A stretch of DNA of 64,000 bases from Butyrivibrio sp. INlla16. GTDB taxonomy: Bacteria > Bacillota > Clostridia > Lachnospirales > Lachnospiraceae. The position numbers and the translations under genes were made by a program. The notes beneath the pieces were generated by a model. That model saw nothing but the letters and a program-made list of their open reading frames with translations. It was not told the DNA's origin and did no database searches. The stretch is taken from assembly GCF_900104155.1 (NCBI RefSeq), contig NZ_FMYB01000002.1, positions 154,682 to 218,681 on the forward strand, written 5' to 3'. Shown piece by piece: positions 51,065-59,729 of this stretch. Every line of letters begins with the position of its first letter. Within the stretch, counting starts at the first letter, position 1.

Positions 51065-51712
51065 ATGAAATCTATACTAATAATCGGGGTAGGCAATTTC
51101 GGAATGCTTATTGCCAAACAGGTTCATGAGCTTGGACATCAGGTCATGGCAATTGATAAGGATGAAGAGCGAATTAACGAGGTTCTTCCTTACGTTACAA
51201 ATGCTCTTATAGGAGATAGTACAAATGAGAACTTTCTACGGTCTATAGGAATAAATAATTTTGATGTGTGTATCGAAACTATAGGAAATGATTTTCAGAG
51301 TTCACTTGAGACAACTTCACTCTTAAAGGAGCTTGGAGGGAAAAAAGTTGTTTCAAGAGCAAACAGGGAGGTTCAGGCAAAGTTCCTACTAAGGAACGGA
51401 GCGGATGAAGTGGTTAATCCGGAAAAGGAGATAGCTAAGTGGACTGCCATAAGGTACACATCAAATCATATTCTGGATTATGTCAAACTGGACGATAATC
51501 ACGCTATCTTTGAAGTGAAACTTCCAAGAGACTGGATAGGGAAAAGTATAAAAGAAATAAACATCAGACAAAAATTCGGAATAAATATTATGGCTATCAA
51601 AGAGAATGGTGACATGAATCTGACTATTTCGCCTGATGATGTAATTAAGGAGGGACAGACTTTACTGGTACTGGGAGAACATAAAGCGATACAAAGATGT
51701 TTTCACATCTGA
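51065..51712 (+). CDS. TrkA/KtrA potassium uptake regulatory subunit
   Basis: A 215-residue cytoplasmic protein. The Rossmann RCK_N domain (1-about 130) has GVGNFGMLIAKQ nucleotide loop, AIDKDEERI and GDSTNENFL. The C-terminal TrkA_C domain (about 140-215) follows. It binds NAD(H), ATP/ADP or c-di-AMP to gate the membrane subunit upstream. The single RCK arrangement matches KtrA. A short gap leads to the small membrane peptide gene. Confidence 0.93.
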   Translation: MKSILIIGVGNFGMLIAKQVHELGHQVMAIDKDEERINEVLPYVTNALIGDSTNENFLRSIGINNFDVCIETIGNDFQSSLETTSLLKELGGKKVVSRANREVQAKFLLRNGADEVVNPEKEIAKWTAIRYTSNHILDYVKLDDNHAIFEVKLPRDWIGKSIKEINIRQKFGINIMAIKENGDMNLTISPDDVIKEGQTLLVLGEHKAIQRCFHI

Positions 51713-51728
51713 GTGGAGGGTTATAATT

Positions 51729-51902
51729 ATGATAGATGTTATAGCTTTTTTGGCAATGATTCCATTTTTCCTCGGGGCCTTTTATATTACAAATAAGGTT
51801 TTTTCCTATATTTGGGGTATTGAAGGGTCTAAGGGTGAACGAAAAAAGAAAGGGATAGTTCATGACTTACGAAACAAGAACAGAAGGCACAATCCCTACT
51901 GA
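51729..51902 (+). CDS. 57-residue single-helix membrane peptide in the potassium operon
   Basis: The start is at the ATG at 51729, with GGAGGG 10 bases upstream. It encodes MIDVIAFLAMIPFFLGAFYI, one hydrophobic helix, then a basic tail rich in Lys and Arg, ending at the TGA at 51900. It overlaps the start of the KdpD-like kinase by 41 bp, suggesting coupling. Position and shape recall KdpF or other small accessory peptides of potassium transporters, but there is no sequence match I can assert. It is too short for standard ORF cut-offs. Confidence 0.65.
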   Translation: MIDVIAFLAMIPFFLGAFYITNKVFSYIWGIEGSKGERKKKGIVHDLRNKNRRHNPY

Positions 51903-53847
51903 GCATGTACTTGTCTGCCTATCACCTTCACCAACAAACAGAAAAATCATTGATGAGGCATCAAAACTGGCAAAAGCATTTCATGCAAATTTTACGGCAC
52001 TTTATGTCTCCAAAACACAGGAGGATAATCTGCCTGATGAGGATTCCGTCCGACTTCAAAATAATATAAGGCATGCTGAGGATATAGGTGCGACGATAAC
52101 CACAGTAATTGCAGAGAGTATACCCTTTGCAATTGCTGAGTTTGCCAGGGTTTCGGGAGTTACTAAAATTGTTATAGGACGAAGCAATACCAAGAGATAC
52201 CATTTTTGGGAGAGACAGACTGTCACGGAGCAGCTTATTTCAATTGCTCCGGGTATCGATATATATATTATTCCCGATTCAAAGACTAACAGTAAAATTG
52301 AGCAAAGCAGCAGGTTTGCAGAACATATTGCTCCTACGGGAAAAGATTTTCTGATCACAACTGCTCTTTTGGTAGGAATGACCCTGGTGGGAATATGCTT
52401 CCGCAAGCTTGGGTTCACCGAATCCAATATTATAACGGTATACATCTTTGGGGCTCTGCTCAGTGCCATCCTTACGAGGAGCCATTTTTGCAGTCTGATC
52501 AGTTCATTCTGCAGTGTCCTTTTGTTTAATTTCTTTTTCACTGAACCAAGGCTCACTTTCCATGTATTTGAACCCGGATATTTTGTCACTTTCGTAATTA
52601 TGCTGGTAGCTGCTTTGTTGACCGGATCGCTTGCTTACAGATTAAAGGATGTGGCCAGAGAATCTGCACAGTCTGCTTTTCATACCAAAGTGCTATTTGA
52701 TACTAACCAACTTCTTCAAAAAAGGAGAACTGCTGATGATATTTTAAATGTTATGGCAAATCAGGTGATTCTGCTTCTTGATAAGGACGTAATCATATAT
52801 CCTGTGGAAAACAACGAACTTGGGGAGGGGTACATTTATCTTAGCGATGGTGACGGTAATGGGACACCTTTCCGGAATCATGATGAAGACGAGGTTATAA
52901 AATGGGTTCTTGCAAATAAGAAAAGAGCCGGGGCTACGACCAAGGTTTTCAATAGCGCAAAATGCCTGTATCTTGCTATCAGAATAAATGGAACTGTTTA
53001 TGGAATAATGGGAATACGTGTCGGGAAAAAGGTCCTGAGTTCGTTTGAATACAGTATTCTTCTATCTATACTTGGCGAATGCTCACTTGCTTTGGAAAAT
53101 CTCAACAACGAGAAAGCTAAGGAAGAAGCAGCACTAATGGCTCAGAATGAAAAGCTGCGGGCAAATATATTAAGGACAATATCGCATGATCTACGGACTC
53201 CGCTGACATCAATATCCGGAAATGCAAGTAATCTCTGTAGCCATTATAAGTACCTTGATGATGAGACCAGAGAACAGATTTTTTCTGACATCTATGATGA
53301 CTCCGAGTGGCTTATACAGCTGGTTGAGAATCTTTTATCCGTAACAAGGATAGAAAATGGCGAGATGCAGCTGAATAAATCACTGGAAGTTCTTGATGAT
53401 ATTGTTGATGAGGCTATTAAACACATTGACAGGAACAGGGTAGATCATGAGATAGAGATAAGTCGCGCTGAGGAGCTTGTCGTTGCGGAAATGGATGCAA
53501 AACTAATTACGCAGGTTATAATTAATCTCGTAAACAATGCAATAAAGTATACCCAGAAAGGCTCCGAGATAGATATTTCATATGGAGTTAAGGACGATCT
53601 TGTTTATGTGAATGTTATAGATAATGGTCCCGGTATGGATGATAATATGAAGGAGCATGCCTATGACATGTTTTATACCGGGCATAACACTGTTGCGGAT
53701 GGTAAGAGAAGTATGGGTCTTGGACTTGCCTTGTGCAGATCAATAGTGGAGGCTCATGGAGGAACTATTGAAATCAGGGATAACTATCCTTCGGGGTGTA
53801 TTATAACTTTTTATCTGAAAAAGAAAGATGTGTGTATAAATGAATAA
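51862..53847 (+). CDS. KdpD-like sensor kinase without the N-terminal KdpD domain
   Basis: A 661-residue kinase. Residues 1-about 145 form a universal-stress-like domain (HVLVCLSPSPTNRKIIDEA, KIVIGRSN). Four membrane helices of the DUF4118 type follow (about 165-265, including FNFFFTEPRLTF, a KdpD hallmark), then a GAF-like domain (about 290-410), and HisKA with phosphoacceptor in TISHDLRTPLTSI. The ATPase has NLVNNAIKYT, DNGPGMD and SMGLGLALC. The about 200-residue N-terminal KdpD domain with its Walker site is absent, not broken. It is followed by kdpE and preceded by Trk genes, with no kdpABC in the window, so it may control Trk/Ktr expression instead. Confidence 0.9.
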   Translation: MTYETRTEGTIPTEHVLVCLSPSPTNRKIIDEASKLAKAFHANFTALYVSKTQEDNLPDEDSVRLQNNIRHAEDIGATITTVIAESIPFAIAEFARVSGVTKIVIGRSNTKRYHFWERQTVTEQLISIAPGIDIYIIPDSKTNSKIEQSSRFAEHIAPTGKDFLITTALLVGMTLVGICFRKLGFTESNIITVYIFGALLSAILTRSHFCSLISSFCSVLLFNFFFTEPRLTFHVFEPGYFVTFVIMLVAALLTGSLAYRLKDVARESAQSAFHTKVLFDTNQLLQKRRTADDILNVMANQVILLLDKDVIIYPVENNELGEGYIYLSDGDGNGTPFRNHDEDEVIKWVLANKKRAGATTKVFNSAKCLYLAIRINGTVYGIMGIRVGKKVLSSFEYSILLSILGECSLALENLNNEKAKEEAALMAQNEKLRANILRTISHDLRTPLTSISGNASNLCSHYKYLDDETREQIFSDIYDDSEWLIQLVENLLSVTRIENGEMQLNKSLEVLDDIVDEAIKHIDRNRVDHEIEISRAEELVVAEMDAKLITQVIINLVNNAIKYTQKGSEIDISYGVKDDLVYVNVIDNGPGMDDNMKEHAYDMFYTGHNTVADGKRSMGLGLALCRSIVEAHGGTIEIRDNYPSGCIITFYLKKKDVCINE

Positions 53848-54559
53848 ATTTCAGATTCTGGTTGTGGAGGATGATCCTCCGATCAGAAACCTAATAGCTA
53901 CAACTTTAAAAACCCATGAGTATAAATACTTGTTGGCGAAGGACGCAGAAGAAGCAATTCTTCAAGCCTCAACACATAATCCTGACGTTGTTTTTCTTGA
54001 CTTGGGACTTCCGGATTTTGATGGGGTTGAGGTGATAAAACGAATTCGTGAATGGTCAAATATGCCAATTATAGTGATCAGCGCAAGGAGTGAGGACGAA
54101 GATAAAATAGAAGCTCTTGATGCTGGCGCAGATGATTATCTCACAAAGCCTTTTTCTGTGGAGGAACTTCTGGCAAGACTTCGTGTAATGCAAAGAAGAA
54201 TAGCCATGCTACAGCCGGATAATGATGCTTCCGAGAGCTCTGTCTATGAAAACGGAAAACTGAAAATTGATCTGGCGGCAGGCTGCGCTTATAAAAACGG
54301 AGAAGAACTGAAGCTTACTCCTATTGAGTATAAACTTCTCTGTCTTCTTGCAAAGAACACCGGAAAAGTTCTTACGCACAAATATATAACACAAAAAATA
54401 TGGGGTAGTGCCTGGGACAGTAATGTAGCATCGCTTCGTGTGTTTATGGCCACTCTCCGAAAAAAGCTTGAGGATAAAAATGATTCTTCTGCTTATATTC
54501 AGACACATGTCGGAATAGGCTATCGAATGCTTAAGGTGGATGGGAAGGAAGTAATTTAA
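53840..54559 (+). CDS. KdpE-like response regulator
   Basis: A 239-residue OmpR-family regulator. The receiver has ED10-D12, phosphoacceptor Asp54 (FLDLGLP) and Lys in LTKPFS, and the C-terminal winged helix (about 135-235) ends in HVGIGYRM. It overlaps the kinase gene by 8 bp. Overall it resembles KdpE, the partner of KdpD. Since the upstream genes are Trk/Ktr rather than KdpABC, its promoter targets may have changed. Confidence 0.92.
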   Translation: MNKFQILVVEDDPPIRNLIATTLKTHEYKYLLAKDAEEAILQASTHNPDVVFLDLGLPDFDGVEVIKRIREWSNMPIIVISARSEDEDKIEALDAGADDYLTKPFSVEELLARLRVMQRRIAMLQPDNDASESSVYENGKLKIDLAAGCAYKNGEELKLTPIEYKLLCLLAKNTGKVLTHKYITQKIWGSAWDSNVASLRVFMATLRKKLEDKNDSSAYIQTHVGIGYRMLKVDGKEVI

Positions 54560-54607
54560 AAGCTTTAGTGCGCAATGTTGTTGCAAAAAAATGTATTTCA
54601 CCTAATG

Positions 54608-54641
54608 AAAAGTGCAACTCACCGCAGTTGCACTTTTTTTC
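54608..54641 (+). terminator. Terminator after the KdpE-like gene
   Basis: AAAAGTGCAACT (54608-54619) and AGTTGCACTTTT (54626-54637) form a 12-bp stem with loop CACCGC and a T run. Confidence 0.93.
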
Positions 54642-54729
54642 TGTCAAAAATGCGTTAATATCGTTTTCAGAAAGAACACAGAAATAAATTTGAAAGAAAA
54701 AATATAAGCTTTGACGAAAGGGGTACGGT

Positions 54730-55474
54730 ATGCAAAATGCAATTGAAGTAAAAGGACTGCAGAAAAAGTACGGAGCTATGACAGCTGTAAATAATATTTC
54801 TTTTTCGGTAAAACAGGGTGAGCTGTTCGCCTTCCTCGGAGAGAACGGCGCAGGAAAATCAACAACGATAAACATGCTAAGTACAATTCTTCCGAGAACT
54901 TCAGGACAGGCGATCCTCATGGGACATGAACTTGGAAAAGAGGATGATCTTATCAGAAAAGAAATCGGAATCGTTTTTCAGAATTCGGTTCTCGATGATA
55001 AGCTCACGGTAAAGCAGAATCTTATGACTAGGGGAGCCCACCACCGGACTTGATCCGATGTCCCGCAAGATGGTTTGGGACTACATCAATCACTTAAGAA
55101 AGCATGAGAATCTAACAATTTTCCTCACAACTCATTACATGGAGGAGACGGCGGAAGCTGACAACGTGGTGATCATGGATAAGGGAAACATCATTGCCGA
55201 GGGGACACCTGCTGAACTTAAGAGCAGATACACAGGCAAAAAGCTCATCTGGTACGCCGAGGAATGCGAAGAGAATAAGAGAATCCTGGAGAATCCGAAG
55301 GTACAGAAATATCGTTACGAAGCGGATCATTACAACATAGCGATGGATGATGGAATATCCGAATTTGTCTGGAGAAACAAAGATTATATCAAGGATTTTG
55401 AAGTTATCAAGGGAACAATGGACGACGTATTTTTAACACTTACAGGAAAGGAAATGGTGGAGTGCAATGGCTAA
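54730..55474 (+). pseudogene. ABC exporter ATP-binding protein with internal deletion
   Basis: The first part (to about 55030) has Walker A GENGAGKST, a Q-loop IVFQNS and the segment LTVKQNLMTR. It then shifts frame directly into EPTTGLDPMSRKMVWDY, the D-loop region, so roughly 80-90 residues are missing, including the LSGGQ signature and most of Walker B. The second part keeps the switch His (TTHYMEETAEAD) and the accessory domain. Such a protein could not hydrolyse ATP. The permease following (8-bp overlap) is intact, so the damage is recent or an assembly error. Confidence 0.85.
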
Positions 55475-56387
55475 ATTCAGAGGACTTTTAGGACTTACAA
55501 AGAGAAATATGATGGTATTTTTTAATGATAAAGGAGCGATATTTTTCTCGATGCTGACACCTATTATTATACTTGCGCTTTACCTGCTTTTCCTTAAAAA
55601 CTCTTTCATTTCATCACTTGAAGGAGCTGCGGCAGGGCTTTCGAATTTCATAAGCGCAGCGGATATGGATCAGTTTGTAAACGGACTTCTGCTCACGGGA
55701 ATAATAAGCACCGCGCTTCTTACAATCCCTTATAACGCACTGGAAATCATCGTTAAGGACAGAGAGGATAAGGTTGACCTCGATATGATTTCAACTCCCG
55801 TTAAAAGGTGGGAGATCATCCTTTCTTATTTTCTTGCAGCAGTGACGGCCGCTTTTTTACAGACAATGATAGTTCTGGCGTGCGGAATAGGAATCCTTGC
55901 GGTAAATGGTTCCATGTATCTTGTGGCATCCGACATCGTTAAGCTTGTGGGAGTTATCTTCCTCGGAACGGTTTCTTCAACGGCAATTTTCATGCTGTTT
56001 ATGATGTTCTTCAGAAATATGGGAACCTGCAGCGCTTTCATGGGAATTCTGTCTGCGGTATCGGGCTTTGTGATCGGTGCGTACATCCCGCTTTCGGAGT
56101 TTAATAAAACTATCCAAAACGTATGCAACCTTGTACCTGCTACAGGCATCTCAATCCTTATCAGAAATTATTTGACCGGAGGCGTGCTTCGTCACATGGA
56201 TGAGAGCATAGGTGGAGTAGATAACGGTGCATTCATGGATGCCATGCTCGAAGTCTTTTCTTTTAATCAATGCACTTTCGGAAAAACCTTTTCATTGAAT
56301 CAGTCGTGCATATATATAATAATAGTAACAGTTATATTCATTGCAGCCATAAGGCTCATATATCCCAAGGTTTACAACAAGAGATAA
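55467..56387 (+). CDS. ABC-2 family exporter permease
   Basis: A 306-residue membrane protein. An N-terminal helix is followed by a large external loop (about 45-80) and five further helices. IVKDREDKVDLDMISTPVKRWEII is the coupling helix typical of ABC-2/daunorubicin-type exporters. It overlaps the broken ATPase gene. The next two genes, LytTR and DUF3021, are a pair commonly linked to this type of exporter. Substrate unknown. Confidence 0.88.
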   Translation: MAKFRGLLGLTKRNMMVFFNDKGAIFFSMLTPIIILALYLLFLKNSFISSLEGAAAGLSNFISAADMDQFVNGLLLTGIISTALLTIPYNALEIIVKDREDKVDLDMISTPVKRWEIILSYFLAAVTAAFLQTMIVLACGIGILAVNGSMYLVASDIVKLVGVIFLGTVSSTAIFMLFMMFFRNMGTCSAFMGILSAVSGFVIGAYIPLSEFNKTIQNVCNLVPATGISILIRNYLTGGVLRHMDESIGGVDNGAFMDAMLEVFSFNQCTFGKTFSLNQSCIYIIIVTVIFIAAIRLIYPKVYNKR

Positions 56388-56399
56388 AGGGGAAAAGTT

Positions 56400-56834
56400 T
56401 TGAGGGTTACTTTTAATAAGATTCCGCAAGGGGAAACTGAATACGCGGTGATCAACGCTCACGAGCGCACATCTTCCATAGATACCGTGATAGGACTTCT
56501 TGAAAACGGAGAGCAGATGATTCTGGGGTACAAGGACGGCGAAAGTGTACCCTGTGCCATTTCGAAGATTTACTATTTTGAAACGGTTGATGACAAGTGC
56601 TTTGCCTACACAAAGGACGACTGTCTTGAGATAAAGAGCAGACTATATGAGGTGGAGGGACAGTTGGATTACAGATTTTTCAGGTGCTCCAAATCCATGA
56701 TCTGCAATATCAGGAAGATCAAAAGTGTGAAGGCTGAATCCAATGCGAGGATGCGCGCAACACTGCTAAACGGTGAGCCCGTCATTATCACCAGAAGCTA
56801 CGTCAAAGAGATGAAGAACAGATTGGGGTTATGA
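56400..56834 (+). CDS. LytTR-family DNA-binding regulator
   Basis: A 144-residue protein consisting of a short N-terminal region and a LytTR DNA-binding domain (about 45-142). Landmarks are KIYYFETVDDKCFAYTKDDC, FRCSKSMICNIRKI and the terminal ITRSYVKEMKNRLGL. No receiver domain is present. Such stand-alone LytTR proteins are paired with DUF3021 membrane proteins, which often inhibit them. Start is TTG at 56400 with AAGGGGAA upstream. It is 1 bp from the DUF3021 gene. Confidence 0.9.
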   Translation: MRVTFNKIPQGETEYAVINAHERTSSIDTVIGLLENGEQMILGYKDGESVPCAISKIYYFETVDDKCFAYTKDDCLEIKSRLYEVEGQLDYRFFRCSKSMICNIRKIKSVKAESNARMRATLLNGEPVIITRSYVKEMKNRLGL

Positions 56835-56835
56835 T

Positions 56836-57279
56836 ATGAAAAAGGTGAAAACTATAATTGAACAGACTATGATGGTAAGCTTCATGGTACTGTGCTATGT
56901 CGGTATCTACGGCCTTCTGGTAATGAGACCGCTTGATTATCATTTTGACTGGTATATTCCTGGATCCATTGTGGTTGCCAGCTTTATGAGCAGTCTCGTA
57001 ACCGTGATGTTTTATTATGGCGACAACGACAGCGACAAGAATGAAAATGCGGATTTGAAATTTAAACTGAAAACGGTGGCGCATTTTATTCTGCTCTACG
57101 CGGTTATCATGTCGTTCGGGCGTATCTGCTACTGGTATCACGGAACCTTCGGCTTTATCGTTACCTCAATAATTTATGTAATCATCTACATAGGCTCCTG
57201 GTTTGGAACCTATCTGATTTTCAGACATGATGAAAAGGTTATATCTGAAGCTCTTGATAAAATCAGGGATGAGGACTAA
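56836..57279 (+). CDS. DUF3021 membrane protein
   Basis: A 147-residue protein with four predicted helices: about 10-30 (MMVSFMVLCYVGIYGLLV), 42-60, 75-95 and 105-130. The pattern WYIPGSIVVASFMSSLVTVMF matches DUF3021, which accompanies LytTR regulators and is thought to act as a membrane-bound antagonist. It completes the operon ABC ATPase (broken)-permease-LytTR-DUF3021. A terminator follows. Confidence 0.85.
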   Translation: MKKVKTIIEQTMMVSFMVLCYVGIYGLLVMRPLDYHFDWYIPGSIVVASFMSSLVTVMFYYGDNDSDKNENADLKFKLKTVAHFILLYAVIMSFGRICYWYHGTFGFIVTSIIYVIIYIGSWFGTYLIFRHDEKVISEALDKIRDED

Positions 57280-57292
57280 GAGATTTTTTAGG

Positions 57293-57328
57293 GCTCACAG
57301 CATGAGAGAGCTGTGGGCACTTTTTTAT
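57293..57328 (+). terminator. Terminator after the LytTR-DUF3021 pair
   Basis: GCTCACAGC (57293-57301) and GCTGTGGGC (57310-57318) pair with one G-U, 8-base loop, followed by ACTTTTTTATTT. Confidence 0.88.
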
Positions 57329-57347
57329 TTAATACGAGGAAAAAACT

Positions 57348-57827
57348 ATGGCACTTCTGGAAATGAAAGGTATACGTAAGTCCTTCAGTGGTGTGCAGGT
57401 ACTAAAGGGCGTGGATCTTACAGTAGAGAAGGGTGAGATTCATGCCCTTCTTGGTGAGAACGGAGCAGGTAAATCTACCCTGATGAATGTCCTCACCGGA
57501 ACCATTCCATGCGATGGCGGCAGCATCACTTTTGACGGACAAAGCCTTAAGAACATCACCGTGAAAAAAAGTGAACAACTGGGAATTGCATTTGTTCACC
57601 AGGAACTGAATCTCTTTAACGACCTTAGAGTTTTTGAAAATATTTTCATAAACAGAGAGATCACCGGAGCATTTGGAAAACTGAATAAGAAAGAAATGAT
57701 CAGGGAATCTGAGGAACTTTTTACCAGACTAATATACGTTTACCCTGCTGCATCGATAATACTGATGATCATAGGATTAGTGGGTCTTATTAAGAATAAA
57801 GTACAGGCAGAAAAACAAAAGTCATGA
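57348..57827 (+). pseudogene. Chimeric remnant: RbsA-type ATPase start fused to a symporter-like end
   Basis: The first 125 residues are the start of a ribose/galactose-type (RbsA/MglA) double ATPase, with Walker A GENGAGKST and FVHQELNLF, reaching ESEELFTRL. After about 57735 the frame continues as IYVYPAASIILMIIGLVGLI plus a basic tail, unlike any ABC ATPase but like the last helix of glycoside-pentoside (GPH) symporters. The second ATP site and signature are absent. A deletion probably fused a 5' rbsA end to a 3' transporter end. Start has ACGAGGAAA. Not expected to be functional. Confidence 0.75.
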
Positions 57828-57883
57828 ACAATCCCGGATGAAAATTCAGACTATTATCTCTATAGACAAACTGAATCTAATAC

Positions 57884-57947
57884 ATTAAAAAATGTCGGTT
57901 TGTCAATAATAAAAACTGTTCAGTAATTATTTCCCAAATAATAGAAT
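57884..57947 (+). promoter_or_regulatory. 64-bp shared upstream element, copy 1 (GH3 gene)
   Basis: 59 of 64 bases match 60470-60533, which precedes the GH43 gene. The core dyad is ATTATTT-CCC-AAATAAT (57926-57942). TAGAAT (57942-57947) with TTCAGT (57919-57924) 17 bp before could be a promoter, placing the dyad in its spacer. This suggests a common regulator for the glycan genes downstream. The remainder of the 194-bp gap holds no gene. Confidence 0.75.
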
Positions 57948-58021
57948 CATAATCATGAAATTGTTTAAGCGAGGCAAAATGCATAAGCATAGCAATAATG
58001 CCGAAAGATAGGAGCATGATT

Positions 58022-59710
58022 ATGATCAATTACAAAGACAAACCCTTTAACTTAAGCGATGAGAAAATCAAATGGGTTGAGGATACATATGAAAAAATGA
58101 CGCTTGATGAAAAAATCGGACAGCTTTTCTGTCCGGTTATTTTCAGCAAGGATGAGAACGAATTAAAGGAGACCCTCGATAAATATAAGATAGGTGGACT
58201 ACTTTACAGAGAAGGACCGGGCGAGGAAATATGGAAGGCTCAGAGCTTTTTACAAAAGGAGAGCAAGATACCACTCCTCATTGCTGCAAACCTCGAGTAT
58301 GGCGGAAATGGTTCGGCAGTTGAAGGAACCTACTATGGCAGAGAGATGCTTGTTGGTGCTACAGGAAATGCCAGACGCGGTTATGAGCTGGGGAAGGTTA
58401 GCTGCTCAGAAGGCGCAGCTGTAGGAGATAACTGGTCCTTTGCACCTGTAGTTGATCTTGACAGAAACTACCATAATCCAATTATAAATGTCAGGGCATT
58501 TTCAGATGATGTGCAGACAGTCATCGATATGGGAAGAGGCTATCTTAAGGCAGCAGCCGAAGAGGGCGTTGCTACAGCAGTAAAGCACTTCCCGGGTGAC
58601 GGAATAGACGAGAGAGACCAGCACCTTCTCACAAGTGTCAATTCACTCTCTGTTGAAGAGTGGGACGAAACCTACGGAAAAATCTACGAGGCAATGATCG
58701 ATGCCGGAACACTTAGCGTGATGGCGGGACATATCGCAATGCCTGCCTATGAGGAACTCTTTGATGGAAAAGCACCTGAAAAGATTATTCCTGCTACGCT
58801 GTCTAAAAATCTTCTCGGTAAACTTCTCAGGGAAAAGCTCGGGTTTAACGGTCTTATTGTGTCTGATGCCACGCCTATGGTGGGCTTTTGCAGTGCAATG
58901 GACAGAGAACATGCTGTTCCACTTTGCATAGAAAACGGCTGCGACATGTTCCTGTTTAACAGAAACATCGATGAAGATTACGAATACATGCACAAGGGCT
59001 ATGAAAAGGGCATCCTGTCCGAAGAGAGATTAGAGGAGGCCGTTAAGCGAATTCTTGCGACCAAGGCAGCTCTTAATCTTCCTGAAAAGAAGGCAAACGG
59101 TACTCTGGTTCCTGCTAAGGAAGGGCTTAACATTCTCTCATCAGAGGAGCATGTGACCTGGGCAAAGGAGTGTGCTGATGAAGGAATTACCCTTGTAAAG
59201 GATACACAGAAGCTCCTTCCCATAAAGCCTGAAAATCATAAAAGAGTTCTTCTTGAAATGATGGGAGGTTTTGAGTCTGACGAGCGCGTAACAAAATTTG
59301 TAATGGATAGACTTAAGGCTGAAGGTTTTGATGTGACGCTGTATGAAAAAGAAGGCTTTGAAGTAATGACCGACTCCGTGTCAAAGCTAAAATCCAGATA
59401 CGATCTAATCATCTATGTTGGAAATGTGGAAACTGCATCCAACAAAACCACAGCAAGAATGAACTGGCACACAATGTTCGGACTTGGAAATAACATGCCC
59501 TGGATGGTACATGAGCTCCCGGTTATGTTTATAAGCTTCGGTAATCCGTATCATCTTCTCGATGCACCGATGATAAAGACCTTTATCAACTGTTACTGTA
59601 ATTCTGAATTCGTTATGGATGCAGCAATTGACAAAATTTTAGGCAGAAGTGAATTTAAGGGAAAATCACCTGTTGATCCTTTCTGCGGAAAAATGGATTT
59701 GAGATTTTAA
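58022..59710 (+). CDS. Glycoside hydrolase family 3 protein
   Basis: A 562-residue enzyme, no signal peptide. The N-terminal barrel has the GH3 motif VKHFPGDG (about residue 188) and candidate nucleophile Asp282 in LIVSDATPM. A smaller alpha/beta domain follows (about 355-550). Length and motif suit the NagZ/beta-N-acetylhexosaminidase-like or related GH3 branch. Substrate linkage is not certain. The second domain is less conserved. The ATG at 58022 has GGAG 8 bases ahead; two in-frame ATGs upstream (57998, 58016) are possible. It is preceded by the shared element and followed by a sugar phosphate mutase. Confidence 0.88.
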   Translation: MINYKDKPFNLSDEKIKWVEDTYEKMTLDEKIGQLFCPVIFSKDENELKETLDKYKIGGLLYREGPGEEIWKAQSFLQKESKIPLLIAANLEYGGNGSAVEGTYYGREMLVGATGNARRGYELGKVSCSEGAAVGDNWSFAPVVDLDRNYHNPIINVRAFSDDVQTVIDMGRGYLKAAAEEGVATAVKHFPGDGIDERDQHLLTSVNSLSVEEWDETYGKIYEAMIDAGTLSVMAGHIAMPAYEELFDGKAPEKIIPATLSKNLLGKLLREKLGFNGLIVSDATPMVGFCSAMDREHAVPLCIENGCDMFLFNRNIDEDYEYMHKGYEKGILSEERLEEAVKRILATKAALNLPEKKANGTLVPAKEGLNILSSEEHVTWAKECADEGITLVKDTQKLLPIKPENHKRVLLEMMGGFESDERVTKFVMDRLKAEGFDVTLYEKEGFEVMTDSVSKLKSRYDLIIYVGNVETASNKTTARMNWHTMFGLGNNMPWMVHELPVMFISFGNPYHLLDAPMIKTFINCYCNSEFVMDAAIDKILGRSEFKGKSPVDPFCGKMDLRF

Positions 59711-59729
59711 AGCGGGAGGATGACATATT

